This document shows, one piece after another, positions 16,613 through 25,682 of a DNA stretch of 64,000 bases. The stretch's first letter is position 1. Each line of letters starts with the position of its first letter. Source of the DNA: Novosphingobium kaempferiae (GTDB lineage Bacteria > Pseudomonadota > Alphaproteobacteria > Sphingomonadales > Sphingomonadaceae); the NCBI RefSeq assembly GCF_021227995.1, contig NZ_CP089301.1, positions 5,146,001 through 5,210,000 on the forward strand. The letters run 5' to 3'. The translations under genes were made by a program, and so were the position numbers. The notes below the pieces were generated by a model. It was given only the letters and a program-made list of their open reading frames with translations. It made no database searches and was not told the origin of the DNA.

Positions 16613-18841
16613 TCAGGCTGCAGACTGTGCATCCAGGTCCACCTCCAGCTCGCGCGGCCAGTGGCGCAAGGTGCGGCATGCCTCCAGGAAGGCAGTCGCG
16701 TCCCTGGCACTCGTCAGAGGGAGACAGGCTTCGTCGAGATCGTCGGCGATTCCGGCCTTGGCGAACAGCGGCTGCGCTTCGGCGGAGAAACCGATGAACT
16801 TGCAGTGCGCGAAGGCATCAGTGACGAAATCCTTCGCCGGCGCATCGTTGGCCAGAAGCGCGGCGCCCTCCGCGGAAACCACGAGGGCCACCGCATCGTA
16901 CAGTACCGAGGGACCGCCATCGATCTTCTGCTTGGCAGCCACAGTCTTGCCGTCGGAAAGCGTCACGCCTGCGATCTTGGGTGCGATGACCTCATAGACG
17001 GCACCTTCCTTCTCGATCGCCTTCACAAGAGCGGCAAAGAGCTTGGCGTCGGCACCGTCGGTGAGCAGGATCCCGAGTTTGCGCCCCTTGAACGTGGCAG
17101 GGCCGTTCCGGACGATGCTCAGTTTCTCCGAAGGCGGCAAATCGGTAATGGGCGCGCGTGCTGCCCGCGCCCGATCAGGCAGCGCCATCCCTAGCCCGTC
17201 GGCAACCGTGGCCGCCAGACCTTCGTCGACATTGAGGAGATGGGAAAGCGTCCTCGAGCGAATGTCGGGGCGCTCGACCTTGGAGAGCTCGAACACCAGC
17301 GCATCGCCGATATGCTTTTGCTCTATCGGGGTCTGCGAAACGAAGAACTGCCGTGCCTGGCTGTAGTGATCGGCAAAGGTTTCCGAACGGATACGCTGCT
17401 TGGGGCCATCGGCGACCTCCTCGAAAGTTGTGAAGCCACGAGCCGGATCTTCGCGGGGACCGCCATCGGTCGGCCCCCAGCTGTTGGGCTCGTAGTTCGC
17501 CCGTCCCTTGGGGTTGCGCATCGCCATGTGCCCGTCCTGCTGGAAATGATGCATCGGGCACTTGGGGGCGTTGATCGGAATATGGGTGAAGTTGGGGCCG
17601 CCCAGACGCTTGATCTGGGTGTCGAGATACGAGAAGTTGCGGCCCTGGAGTAGCGGATCGTTCGAGAAGTCGATGCCGGGCGGCACGTTCTGCGTGCAGA
17701 AGGCAACCTGCTCGGTCTCCGCGAAGAAATTGTCGACCACCCGGTCGAGCACCAGGCGGCCCACCACCCGCACCGGCACGAGTTCTTCTGGGATGAGTTT
17801 GGTGGCATCGAGGACGTCGAAGTCGAAGCTTTCAGCGAAAGCATCGTCAAACAGCTGCACGCCCAGCTCCCACTCGGGATAATCGCCCGAATTGATCGCA
17901 TCCCACAAGTCGCGGCGATGGAAGTCCGGATCGGCGCCGTTGATCTTGACAGCCTCATTCCACAGAACGGACTGCAGCCCCTGTTTCGGCTTCCAGTGGA
18001 ACTTGACGAAGGTCGATCGGCCTTGTGCGTCAAGCAGGCGGAAGGTGTGGACCCCGAAGCCTTCCATAGTACGGAAGGAGCGAGGAATGGCACGGTCCGA
18101 CATGGCCCACATGATCATGTGGAAGCTTTCGGGCGTCAGACTGATAAAGTCCCAGAAATTGTCATGCGCGGTCTGTGCCTGGGGGAAGGCGCGATCCGGC
18201 TCCGGCTTTGCTGCATGGATGAGGTCGGGGAACTTCATCGCATCCTGGATGAAGAAGACCGGGATATTGTTGCCGACAAGATCCCAGTTACCTTCCTGGG
18301 TATAGAGCTTGACGGCAAAGCCGCGCACATCGCGGGCCAGATCCACCGAACCCTTGGATCCGGCAACCGTCGAAAAGCGTACGAAGGCCGGGGTCTTTTC
18401 GCCGACCCGCTGAAACACATCTGCACGCGTGACGTCGGCAAGGCTGTCGGTCAGCTCGAAATAGCCGTGGGCGGCATAGCCGCGCGCATGGACCACGCGC
18501 TCGGGGATACGCTCGTGGTCGAAATGGAACATCTTCTCGCGAAAATGAAAATCCTCCAGCAAGGTCGGCCCCCGCGCGCCCTGCTTGAGACTGTTCTGGT
18601 TGTCCGAAACCGGAACCCCTTGCTGTGTGGTCATTACCGCGACATCGCCACCCGCGCTTTGCCGGGTTTCGCCGCCCGGACCCTGAGGTTCTTCATACGC
18701 AAAGGAGATTTTTGCGTCGGCCGGGATCGGCTCGGCCTTCTGTGGCGATTCCCCTGCCATATCGGCACCTGCCAGGTCGGCCTGGGTGCGGGGGGCACGC
18801 CGGGAAGAGGATGACGGCGATCGGGAGGGGGTCTTGGCCAT
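16613..18841 (-). CDS. katE: Large-subunit catalase HPII type
   Basis: 742 aa from ATG 18841 (AAGGA site 6 nt upstream favours it over the ATG at 18847). Large-subunit clade 2 catalase: a low-complexity N-terminal extension, catalytic His in [12 protein letters not shown], Asn in [13 protein letters not shown], heme Tyr in [16 protein letters not shown], and a C-terminal flavodoxin/DJ-1-like domain from about residue 590 ([19 protein letters not shown]). Degrades hydrogen peroxide in the cytoplasm. Divergent from the Crp/Fnr gene; a TTGACC-17-TTAAGC sequence near 18900-18928 could be its promoter. Confidence 0.95.
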   Translation of the reverse strand: MAKTPSRSPSSSSRRAPRTQADLAGADMAGESPQKAEPIPADAKISFAYEEPQGPGGETRQSAGGDVAVMTTQQGVPVSDNQNSLKQGARGPTLLEDFHFREKMFHFDHERIPERVVHARGYAAHGYFELTDSLADVTRADVFQRVGEKTPAFVRFSTVAGSKGSVDLARDVRGFAVKLYTQEGNWDLVGNNIPVFFIQDAMKFPDLIHAAKPEPDRAFPQAQTAHDNFWDFISLTPESFHMIMWAMSDRAIPRSFRTMEGFGVHTFRLLDAQGRSTFVKFHWKPKQGLQSVLWNEAVKINGADPDFHRRDLWDAINSGDYPEWELGVQLFDDAFAESFDFDVLDATKLIPEELVPVRVVGRLVLDRVVDNFFAETEQVAFCTQNVPPGIDFSNDPLLQGRNFSYLDTQIKRLGGPNFTHIPINAPKCPMHHFQQDGHMAMRNPKGRANYEPNSWGPTDGGPREDPARGFTTFEEVADGPKQRIRSETFADHYSQARQFFVSQTPIEQKHIGDALVFELSKVERPDIRSRTLSHLLNVDEGLAATVADGLGMALPDRARAARAPITDLPPSEKLSIVRNGPATFKGRKLGILLTDGADAKLFAALVKAIEKEGAVYEVIAPKIAGVTLSDGKTVAAKQKIDGGPSVLYDAVALVVSAEGAALLANDAPAKDFVTDAFAHCKFIGFSAEAQPLFAKAGIADDLDEACLPLTSARDATAFLEACRTLRHWPRELEVDLDAQSAA

Positions 18842-18948
18842 GGTCATTCCTTATGGATTGATTTGCCCACCCAACCCGGGAGCTTGTTGCGGGTTGCCGC
18901 TTAAAATCGGAAATTAACTTGGGTCAAAACGATTTGTCGGCTGCGGCT

Positions 18949-18975
18949 GGAAACGGATTTGGAGAGCTGTCCGTT
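18949..18975 (+). promoter_or_regulatory. Possible EcfG-like promoter before the Crp/Fnr gene
   Basis: GGAAAC at 18949-18954, 17 bp, CGTT at 18972-18975, about 56 bp before the start at 19032. The -35 has one extra A relative to GGAAC. It may drive the regulator / LOV kinase group. Confidence 0.4.
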
Positions 18976-19031
18976 AGGGATCGAGCGTGCGAAAGCGCAC
19001 TGCCTCGACAACCGAATTGAAAAAGGTCTCA

Positions 19032-19766
19032 ATGTTCACGGATCGCTTTCTCAGGTTCAAGCGCGGCATGAGTCTCGACGCCAACGAACGCCTCCTGCTT
19101 GAGACATCCATTGACGAGGTGCGCACCGTTGATGCGCGCAGGATCGTCATTCGCTCAAGGACGAGGCTTCAGGAAAGCACACTTCTGGTCGAAGGTTTCA
19201 TGTCGCGTTATATCGATGACAGAAACGGAATGCGTCAGCTTGTCGCCATTCACGTACCGGGTGATTTCGTCGATCTGCATGCCTATCCGCTGCAAACTCT
19301 CGACCATGATGTGGCGACCATGACATCCGCGACGATCGCGATCGTGCGCCACGAAGCGCTTGACGCGATCATCCATGAGCAGCCGCAAATGAGCCGCAAA
19401 TTTTGGTTCTCGACGCTCATCGATGCTGCGATCCATCGTGCCTGGCTGTTTCGGCTCGGACGGCTCGACGCTGTCGGCAGGATCGCGCACTTCCTTTGCG
19501 AAACCAATGCCCGGCTTTTTTCGGCGGGGCTGAGCGATGGCCGCCGGTTTGCTCTTCCACTGACTCAGACCGACCTCGCTGAAATCTGCGGCCTTACCAA
19601 TGTTCACGTCAATCGCGTCATGCGCCAGCTACGTGAAGCGAAGGTGTGCGTGTTTCGCTCGTCCCTTGTCGAGATTCTTGATATCGAACAGCTCGTCAAG
19701 CTGGGGCAGTTCGACCCCGATTACCTCTACCTCGAAGACCCGGATCCCGTCCTTCCCTCTCACTGA
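19032..19766 (+). CDS. Crp/Fnr family transcriptional regulator
   Basis: 244 aa from ATG 19032 with AAAGG 6-7 nt upstream; GTG at 18987 is the alternative. Contains a cNMP-binding-type beta domain (VEGFMSRYIDDRNGMRQLVAIHVPGDFVDL, about residues 50-85) and a C-terminal winged helix (LTQTDLAEICGLTNVHVNRVMRQLREA). No Fnr-type cysteine cluster, so the ligand is open. Divergent from katE and followed closely by a small gene and a LOV histidine kinase, suggesting light/stress control. The relic at 3781-4190 is from the same superfamily. Confidence 0.9.
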   Translation: MFTDRFLRFKRGMSLDANERLLLETSIDEVRTVDARRIVIRSRTRLQESTLLVEGFMSRYIDDRNGMRQLVAIHVPGDFVDLHAYPLQTLDHDVATMTSATIAIVRHEALDAIIHEQPQMSRKFWFSTLIDAAIHRAWLFRLGRLDAVGRIAHFLCETNARLFSAGLSDGRRFALPLTQTDLAEICGLTNVHVNRVMRQLREAKVCVFRSSLVEILDIEQLVKLGQFDPDYLYLEDPDPVLPSH

Positions 19767-19777
19767 GAGCGTTCAGC

Positions 19778-19972
19778 ATGACCCAAGCGCCAAACCCCCC
19801 GCAGCCGCATGACGACCCCGGTATCGCCAGCGCAGAAGATGGCGTAGTGATCCTCGATGGGCCCAATGGCCTGGCGGTCACCATGACGGCTCAGGCCGCA
19901 GCCAGGACCGGCCAAAGCCTGATTGAGGCAGCCGACCTGGCCGAGAAACAGGTTCGCGATCAAAGCGCATAA
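19778..19972 (+). CDS. Small hypothetical protein
   Basis: 64 aa, 11 nt after the Crp/Fnr stop, with a modest GAGAG ribosome site. Pro/Asp-rich N-terminus, then EDGVVILDGPNGLAVTMTAQAAARTG and a helical tail. Soluble, acidic. Possibly co-transcribed with the regulator. Family not recognised. Confidence 0.55.
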   Translation: MTQAPNPPQPHDDPGIASAEDGVVILDGPNGLAVTMTAQAAARTGQSLIEAADLAEKQVRDQSA

Positions 19973-20093
19973 ATTTCCCGAATTTTTCATGCCCTGCTCC
20001 ATCACGGATTGGATCGGGCCAGCGAGGAACCAACGCGGGCTGGCCCTGTTCTTCCAAGTGCGCGATGTCCTTTGGTATTCGCCGGAGGAACTT

Positions 20094-21197
20094 GTGAAGC
20101 AGAGCGACGACTGGCACCTGACGGATATTCTCGATTACGAGCATGGCCGTGGTGATCCGTTTGCAGCAGCCGTGCGCGCCACCCGCATGCCGATGGTCAT
20201 CACTGATCCGGCGCAGGACGATAACCCTATCGTTTTTTGTAATGTCGCGTTTCAGACGCTGACGGGCTATTCACGCGCAGAGATTATCGGGAGAAACTGC
20301 CGGTTTCTGCAGGGGCCCGACAGCGACGCCGGGGCGGTAGCCAAGGTCCGCGAAGCGATCGATGCGGGACACGATGTCGATGTCGATATTCTCAACTATC
20401 GCAAGGACGGCTCGACGTTCTGGAATGCCTTGTATCTCTCCCCGGTCCGCGATCAGGGGGGCGCGATCCGCTTCTTCTTTGCCTCGCAGATGGACGTCAC
20501 CGAGCGTGTCGAGGCGCAGAAGATCATCAGTGACCAGAAGCATTTGGTAGAGCAGGAGGTGGAGCGGCGCACCGCCGACTTGCGCCGTGCGTTGGAGGCG
20601 AAAACGATCCTGCTGCATGAGGTCGATCACCGGGTCAAAAACAACCTGACGATGATCGGCTCGTTACTGCGTCTTCAGGTTCGAACGATTGACGACCCTG
20701 TTGTCGCCAGCAGGCTTGGCTCCATGCTGGAACGCGTGGATGCGCTGGCCACCGTGCATCGTCAACTCTACCAGTCTCACGACATTACCCTTTTCGATCT
20801 CGGAACATTTGCACAGAGCCTTGCGATCGATGTCGTCGGCGCAAGCGGGCGGGACGACATTCGCCTTCGTATCGATGCGCAACCGCTTCTTGTCGACGCG
20901 GCCAATGCCTCCGCGCTCGGTCTCATCTTGAACGAAATCCTGACCAACGCCATCAAGCATGGATTTGCTGATGGTCGGGGCGGTTGCCTCACGCTGTCGG
21001 TCGAGCGTGAAGATGGTCGAGGGCTGATCCGGATTTGCGACGATGGACCGGGCCTGCCGGCCGCGAAGCGCACCAGGAGCATCGGGACTGCGCTGATCGC
21101 GAGGCTCGCCAGCCAGGCCAATGCTGAGGCCGAATGGACCGGCAACAATCCCGGCACCTGCGTCACCATAACCTTTCCGCGTAGTGAGACGACATAA
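20094..21197 (+). CDS. LOV-domain sensor histidine kinase (HisKA_2/HWE type)
   Basis: 367 aa from GTG 20094, chosen because GGAGGAA lies 3-5 nt upstream; the open frame reaches back to 19923 but reads through non-protein sequence. LOV domain at about residues 25-135 with the photoactive Cys69 in GRNCRFLQGP, which forms an FMN adduct in blue light. A helical linker leads to the phosphoacceptor His179 in LHEVDHRVKNNL, then a HATPase with NEILTNAIKHGF and DDGPGLP. Overlaps the response regulator start by 1 nt. Likely a blue-light input to the stress response. Confidence 0.9.
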   Translation: MKQSDDWHLTDILDYEHGRGDPFAAAVRATRMPMVITDPAQDDNPIVFCNVAFQTLTGYSRAEIIGRNCRFLQGPDSDAGAVAKVREAIDAGHDVDVDILNYRKDGSTFWNALYLSPVRDQGGAIRFFFASQMDVTERVEAQKIISDQKHLVEQEVERRTADLRRALEAKTILLHEVDHRVKNNLTMIGSLLRLQVRTIDDPVVASRLGSMLERVDALATVHRQLYQSHDITLFDLGTFAQSLAIDVVGASGRDDIRLRIDAQPLLVDAANASALGLILNEILTNAIKHGFADGRGGCLTLSVEREDGRGLIRICDDGPGLPAAKRTRSIGTALIARLASQANAEAEWTGNNPGTCVTITFPRSETT

Positions 21198-21643
21198 TGA
21201 CCCTTGTGATGAATATCCTGATTGTCGAAGACGAGCTTCTTCTCGCCATGGACATCGAGGCTATAGTGGAGGACAGCGGCCACAAGGTCGTTGGCGAGGC
21301 CGCAAGCCTGAAGGACGTTCAGGATCTGCCCGATGCGACCAACCCGCATCTTGCATTTGTCGATGTTCATCTTGCGAACGGTTCCAGCGGACTTGATGTC
21401 TGCCGGCTTATCCAGGAAAGATGGCCCGATGCATTGGTGATTTTCGTCACCGCGAATGTCGCCAGGATCCCCGATGATTTTTCCGGCGCGCATGGTGTTA
21501 TCGCCAAGCCCTTCTCTCATGCGGGGATGACGCACGCGATCCACTATCTGGCCAACGGCGTGTTTGATCCTCCTCCTCATGTCCAGAAGCCGGCAAGTCT
21601 TACTTGTTCGCACCATCTTGAGCAGCGCTGGGCCCTCGCCTGA
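21197..21643 (+). CDS. Single-domain response regulator
   Basis: 148 aa receiver domain: acidic pair in ILIVEDELLLAMD, phospho-acceptor Asp in LAFVDVHLANG (about residue 57), conserved Thr in FVTAN and Lys in IAKPF. No output domain; the last 25 residues are unstructured. Its start overlaps the LOV kinase stop (TAATGA), so it is the likely cognate partner, passing phosphate on or acting as a sink. Lacks the sigma-like domain of PhyR. Confidence 0.88.
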   Translation: MTLVMNILIVEDELLLAMDIEAIVEDSGHKVVGEAASLKDVQDLPDATNPHLAFVDVHLANGSSGLDVCRLIQERWPDALVIFVTANVARIPDDFSGAHGVIAKPFSHAGMTHAIHYLANGVFDPPPHVQKPASLTCSHHLEQRWALA

Positions 21644-21923
21644 TATCGCGCACGTGCCGTGCCGTACCAAGAAGCCGATTTGCCCAAACGGGCAGGCGCG
21701 GCATGTCGATAGCAATTCGCCTGAAAAGGGCAGCACGCGTGTGTTCCCGAATTTCATCGCGGATAAGGGAAGCGCTACCCTCTCCCCCTTGTCCGAAATC
21801 GCAGTGGTGCCGGGCCTGCCTGCCGCCGCAGTTCTTGTGATGTCCGGGCCCTCGACAGCGCGCGAGACACGGCAATGGAACTTCGCGGCTGTACCGGCTC
21901 TTCCTTGTTGAAAGGAGATCGAC

Positions 21924-22205
21924 ATGGAACACACCACTTCTGGGGGGCCCGAAGCGGCCCGCCCGGACGACAAGCATGAATTGCCGGGGTCGACTGGGCG
22001 CGTCGATGCCCACGATGCCAACGAACTCGACCTCAGGCACGGCCGCGCCGGCGCCGAGGCCAAGCCGTTTTCGCCTGTACGCCGGGGAGCCGCGAAAGCA
22101 GATCCGTCGCCGCAGAACAAAGGGTTGGTCTCCGAGCGGCGTACGGCTGGCAGAGATGACGGGATAAGCAACTCGACTGCGGACGCTACCAGCTCCGGAC
22201 ACTGA
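21924..22205 (+). CDS. Hydrophilic disordered protein
   Basis: 93 aa with a clear GAAAGGAG ribosome site. Rich in Gly, Asp, Ala, Arg, Ser and Pro, nearly no hydrophobic residues; intrinsically disordered, like the 78-aa protein at 7752. No domain. Sits after the LOV kinase/regulator pair and may be part of the same stress response. Confidence 0.55.
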   Translation: MEHTTSGGPEAARPDDKHELPGSTGRVDAHDANELDLRHGRAGAEAKPFSPVRRGAAKADPSPQNKGLVSERRTAGRDDGISNSTADATSSGH

Positions 22206-22686
22206 CGGCGTGGGTGACCTCCCGCAACACTTACGCCTATTTTCAACAGCGTCGAACGCCCGAACAAGGTCCCGTAGAGTCTTCCAGCCAGCCCCTTTGT
22301 CGTCTGAGACGGGAGATATCGGATCTGTATGGGCAATCGCGGCAGCATAGCTGCTTCTATATGCTTCGGTCTGACAAGTCGGCCGCTGATCGCTCAGGTC
22401 AACCATCTCGAGAAGCGGCATGAGCGAGGGGCCGGATCTGAAATGGAACGGTCCGTGTCGCTCTCCCTTTTTCCTGTCGGTAAAGCGCGAGCAACAGCCA
22501 TCCGTGGAAAACCGTGCTTCGCGCTGCGAAGGGCCTGGAGGCGAACCGCGTCAGGGACCAGCAGGTAGGCTGATAAAACGTCTTAACCCAGATCAATGCT
22601 GCCCAAGCGGACCTTGCGGTTTTCGCCTTGACCGCCACTTATTGTGCAGTGCAGCACAATAGCGGCCCTGACCCGAAGGAATTGGC
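22206..22686. other. Intergenic region before the esterase gene
   Basis: 481 bases without a supported gene; contains a palindrome at 22640-22661 and a TTGACC at 22628 that may be a -35 element. The rest shows no clear structure. Confidence 0.5.
22640..22661 (+). promoter_or_regulatory. Palindromic operator, PhaR-like
   Basis: Perfect 8-bp inverted repeat TATTGTGC / GCACAATA with a 6-bp spacer AGTGCA, 25 bp before the PHB-depolymerase-like gene. The TTGTGC/TGCA content resembles sites described for the polyhydroxyalkanoate regulator PhaR in alphaproteobacteria; this identity is inference. It follows TTGACC and would overlap a core promoter. Confidence 0.5.
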
Positions 22687-23850
22687 ATGCGGAAGATTTC
22701 GGACACGATCAGCCGTCTCGCAGCCCTACGGGCTGCCGGAAACGCAAATACCTTTCTCCCAGCAAGCAGCCGGTTGGCGCGACTCTCCAATTTCGGTCCG
22801 AATCCCGGAGCACTGAATGGATACGTCTATATTTCTCAAACGCTGAGGACGAACGCTGCGCTAGTCGTTGTCCTGCACGGCTGCACGCAAAATGCCGCCG
22901 GATACGACATCGGCGCGGGATGGTCGGACATGGCGGACCGGCACGGATTTGCGCTTATCTTCCCCGAGCAACAACGCCAGAACAATCCCAATCTATGCTT
23001 CAACTGGTTCTCACCGGGCGACAACCGGCGCGATGTGGGTGAAGCGCTCTCGATCCGGCAAATGGTGGCCGCGGTCACCGCGCGGCACGGACTGGATCCG
23101 GCGCGCGTGTTTGTGACCGGTTTGTCGGCAGGCGGGGCAATGACCTCGGTCATGCTCGCGGCTTACCCGGAAGTGTTCGCGGGGGGCGCGATCATTGCTG
23201 GTCTGCCCTACGGATGTGCAAATACGGTCCCGCAGGCGTTCGACCGGATGCGCGGACACGGCATGCCGAGCGGTTTGGAACTGACGGCACTGGTTCGCAG
23301 CGCTTCGGACTACGAAGGACCATGGCCCACGCTATCGATCTGGCATGGCACCGCCGATGCGACCGTGAGCCACGACAATGCCCAGGCTATCATCGACCAA
23401 TGGCGCACCCTGCATGGCGCTCGGAAGGCGCCCGATCACCTCGAGGCTATCGGAGCGCATGCCCGTCGCATCTGGACCGACGCAGCGGGTCGCGAAGTAA
23501 TCGAGTTGTACACCATCCACGGCATGGGTCATGGCACTCCGCTCGACACCCTGAGCGCCGACGGGTGCGGAGCCAGCGGTCCCTATCTGCTGGAGGCGAA
23601 TATTTCTTCAACTCAGCGCATCTGCCACTTCTGGGGACTTGCTCACGAGACTGAGACAGGGGCCGCCAAGGTTGCGAAGCAGCCTGCGCTCGGCCCATCA
23701 GACCAGGAGGCAGCTCATGACTCGATCAGCAATGCAATGCCGCCGATTTTTGCACGCCGCCCCTTCGCCCATGACCAGCAAGCGCATCGCACCGGCGGCG
23801 TACGCAAGGTCATCGAAGATGCGCTGCGGAGCGCTGGACTGATGCGATGA
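22687..23850 (+). CDS. PHB-depolymerase-type esterase (LpqC/phd family)
   Basis: 387 aa with GAAGGA ribosome site. Alpha/beta hydrolase: oxyanion region VVLHGCTQNAAGYD, nucleophile Ser147 in GLSAGGAM, Asp224 in HGTAD, His282 in MGHGTPL. This set matches the extracellular PHB depolymerase/acetyl-xylan-esterase-like family. No convincing signal peptide, so secretion is uncertain. The last 70 residues are variable and charged. The PhaR-like palindrome upstream supports a polyhydroxybutyrate link; ester hydrolysis of another polymer is possible. Confidence 0.85.
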   Translation: MRKISDTISRLAALRAAGNANTFLPASSRLARLSNFGPNPGALNGYVYISQTLRTNAALVVVLHGCTQNAAGYDIGAGWSDMADRHGFALIFPEQQRQNNPNLCFNWFSPGDNRRDVGEALSIRQMVAAVTARHGLDPARVFVTGLSAGGAMTSVMLAAYPEVFAGGAIIAGLPYGCANTVPQAFDRMRGHGMPSGLELTALVRSASDYEGPWPTLSIWHGTADATVSHDNAQAIIDQWRTLHGARKAPDHLEAIGAHARRIWTDAAGREVIELYTIHGMGHGTPLDTLSADGCGASGPYLLEANISSTQRICHFWGLAHETETGAAKVAKQPALGPSDQEAAHDSISNAMPPIFARRPFAHDQQAHRTGGVRKVIEDALRSAGLMR

Positions 23851-23878
23851 TGGCAGCCCCCGATTGCAGGGGTGCCGA

Positions 23879-24724
23879 TTACGCCCTGCCCCGCCGTATG
23901 CTTTCTTGCCCAGAAGCGAGCGTCTCTTGCGCTGAGCGGTCACGCATCGACAATACACCGGCAGCTCGTCGTACCGCTTCAGCCAGATGCGTCGCCCATG
24001 CTTTTTGTCCAGACGGGCTGGCAATGAGGTCTTGGCGCACCTCGATCTCGGCGTAGCGCAGATTGCGCGCAAACGCGTGAAACGGAACTGTGTAGTCGGT
24101 TTCGTCCATGGCATAGGGCTCGTTATCCCCGATGGTCAGCTCTGAGCGCTCTCCAAGCGCATCGCGCAGTCCAAGGGCAAAATCATTCCGCCCCGAACCG
24201 TGCAATACCCCGACGTCCCAAGGCCGGGTCACTCCGTCCAACGTCGGCGTGAAGCTGTGCAGTGAGAGGAGGATCGTCTCCTCGCCGGCAGCGTGCCGAG
24301 CGTCGAGGAGCGTAGCGATCGCTGCATGATAAGGCCCGTGGATCGCGGCGGCCCGGGCAGTGCGCGACCGCTCGGTCAGACGCCGGTTTCCAGGAATCGG
24401 GGTGCCGTCCGAAATTTCGGGGATGGCGTCGGGGCGCGTGGGCAGGCGATTGCAGTCAATGACAAGGCGCGAATAGACCTGATGCAGGAAAGGCGCCTTC
24501 AACAGGATGGCCAAAGCCCGGCCAAGGCCGAGCACGCCGATGTCGATCGCTATGTGGCGCCTCAGGTCATCGGGTTGCAGACCAAGGGATTGCAAAGGGC
24601 GTGGAACCGCGGATCCCGCGTGGTCGCCGGTTATCAGGAACGGCGAGTTTCCTGCGGCGTTAAATAAAGCAAACGGCGCCGGATCTCCCGGACCCAGCAC
24701 GCTCTCGACCGTGCCCCCGGTCAT
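23879..24724 (-). CDS. N-formylglutamate amidohydrolase family protein
   Basis: 281 aa. Family signature SPFLITGDHAGSAVP near residue 27, VIDCNRLPTRPDAIPEISDGTPIPGN in the middle and LSLHSFTPTLDG with metal-ligand His. The named activity is hydrolysis of N-formyl-L-glutamate in histidine breakdown, but no other hut gene is near. It is divergent from two transglutaminase-like genes, so a role in trimming gamma-glutamyl or modified peptides is possible. Catalytic family call is firm, substrate is not. Confidence 0.85.
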   Translation of the reverse strand: MTGGTVESVLGPGDPAPFALFNAAGNSPFLITGDHAGSAVPRPLQSLGLQPDDLRRHIAIDIGVLGLGRALAILLKAPFLHQVYSRLVIDCNRLPTRPDAIPEISDGTPIPGNRRLTERSRTARAAAIHGPYHAAIATLLDARHAAGEETILLSLHSFTPTLDGVTRPWDVGVLHGSGRNDFALGLRDALGERSELTIGDNEPYAMDETDYTVPFHAFARNLRYAEIEVRQDLIASPSGQKAWATHLAEAVRRAAGVLSMRDRSAQETLASGQESIRRGRA

Positions 24725-24738
24725 GAGGAAACCCTTCC

Positions 24739-25677
24739 ATGCCGTTGCTGACTATCCATCACACAACGCTGTATCGCTACCAGCAGCCTGTGTCGCTTGG
24801 TGAACATCGCATCATGATGCGGCCGCGCGAAGCGTTTGACCAGCGATTGCTCTCCGCGCGCCTGATCATCGACCCTGAACCGAGTGAACTGCGCTGGCTG
24901 CACGACGTATTCGGCAATTCGGTTGCCGTCGCCTCGTTCGAGCGCCGCGCCCAAGCCCTGACGATCACCAGCGAGACGACGCTCGAGCATGTCCCGCTTA
25001 CCCAGACGCAAGTTGACGTCGAGAACTATGCGCGCCTGTTTCCCTTTACCTATTCGGCCGAGGACATGCCCGACCTTCTGCGCTCGATCGAGCGGCAGCA
25101 CCTCGACCCTGAGCGCATCGTCGACAACTGGGCGCGGGCATTCCTCCGCCACGACGCGAGCACCGGGACTATTTCCCTGCTGACTGAGATCGCAACCAGC
25201 ATCAAACGGGACTTCACCTATGTCCCGCGTCATGAAAAGGGCACCCAGTCGCCGATCGAGACATTGAAGAAGCGCCAGGGGACGTGCCGCGACTTCGCCG
25301 TCTTGATGATCGAAGCGGTTCGCGCGCTCGGCTTTGCGGCACGGTTTGTCTCGGGCTACGTCTACAATCCGTCCCGGTCCGAAGGCGTGGTCGGCGGCGG
25401 CAACACCCACGCCTGGGTCCGCATCTTCCTCCCTGGTTCCGGCTGGGTCGAGTTCGACCCCACCAACGGCATCATCGGTAATCGCGGCCTAATCCGCGTG
25501 GCAGTGGCGCGCGATCCCTACCAGGCGTTGCCGCTGTCAGGCACCTGGTTCGGCTTGCCCGCCAGCTTCCTCGGCATGGACGTAACCGTCGATGTCCACC
25601 GGGCCGATCCAGGACAATTCCCCTCCATCGGCCATGGCGCCGTAAACAGCCGCCGTTCCGGCGCTTCAGGAAAGTGA
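24739..25677 (+). CDS. Transglutaminase-like protein with bact_transglu_N domain
   Basis: 312 aa. N-terminal beta domain (LTIHHTTLYRYQQPVSLGEHRIMMRPR) typical of Bact_transglu_N, then the transglutaminase core with intact triad Cys183 (GTCRDFAVL), His224 (NTHAWVRIF) and Asp240 (WVEFDPTNG). Cytoplasmic. Followed 5 nt later by a second family member, so the two probably act together. Enzymes of this kind are suspected amidases/peptidases; the substrate is unknown. Confidence 0.87.
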   Translation: MPLLTIHHTTLYRYQQPVSLGEHRIMMRPREAFDQRLLSARLIIDPEPSELRWLHDVFGNSVAVASFERRAQALTITSETTLEHVPLTQTQVDVENYARLFPFTYSAEDMPDLLRSIERQHLDPERIVDNWARAFLRHDASTGTISLLTEIATSIKRDFTYVPRHEKGTQSPIETLKKRQGTCRDFAVLMIEAVRALGFAARFVSGYVYNPSRSEGVVGGGNTHAWVRIFLPGSGWVEFDPTNGIIGNRGLIRVAVARDPYQALPLSGTWFGLPASFLGMDVTVDVHRADPGQFPSIGHGAVNSRRSGASGK

Positions 25678-25682
25678 CACCC

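Noticed and set aside
20777..22348. 523-codon minus-strand open frame
   Set aside because: Antisense to the LOV kinase and response regulator, with no domain; a shadow of GC-rich codon use.
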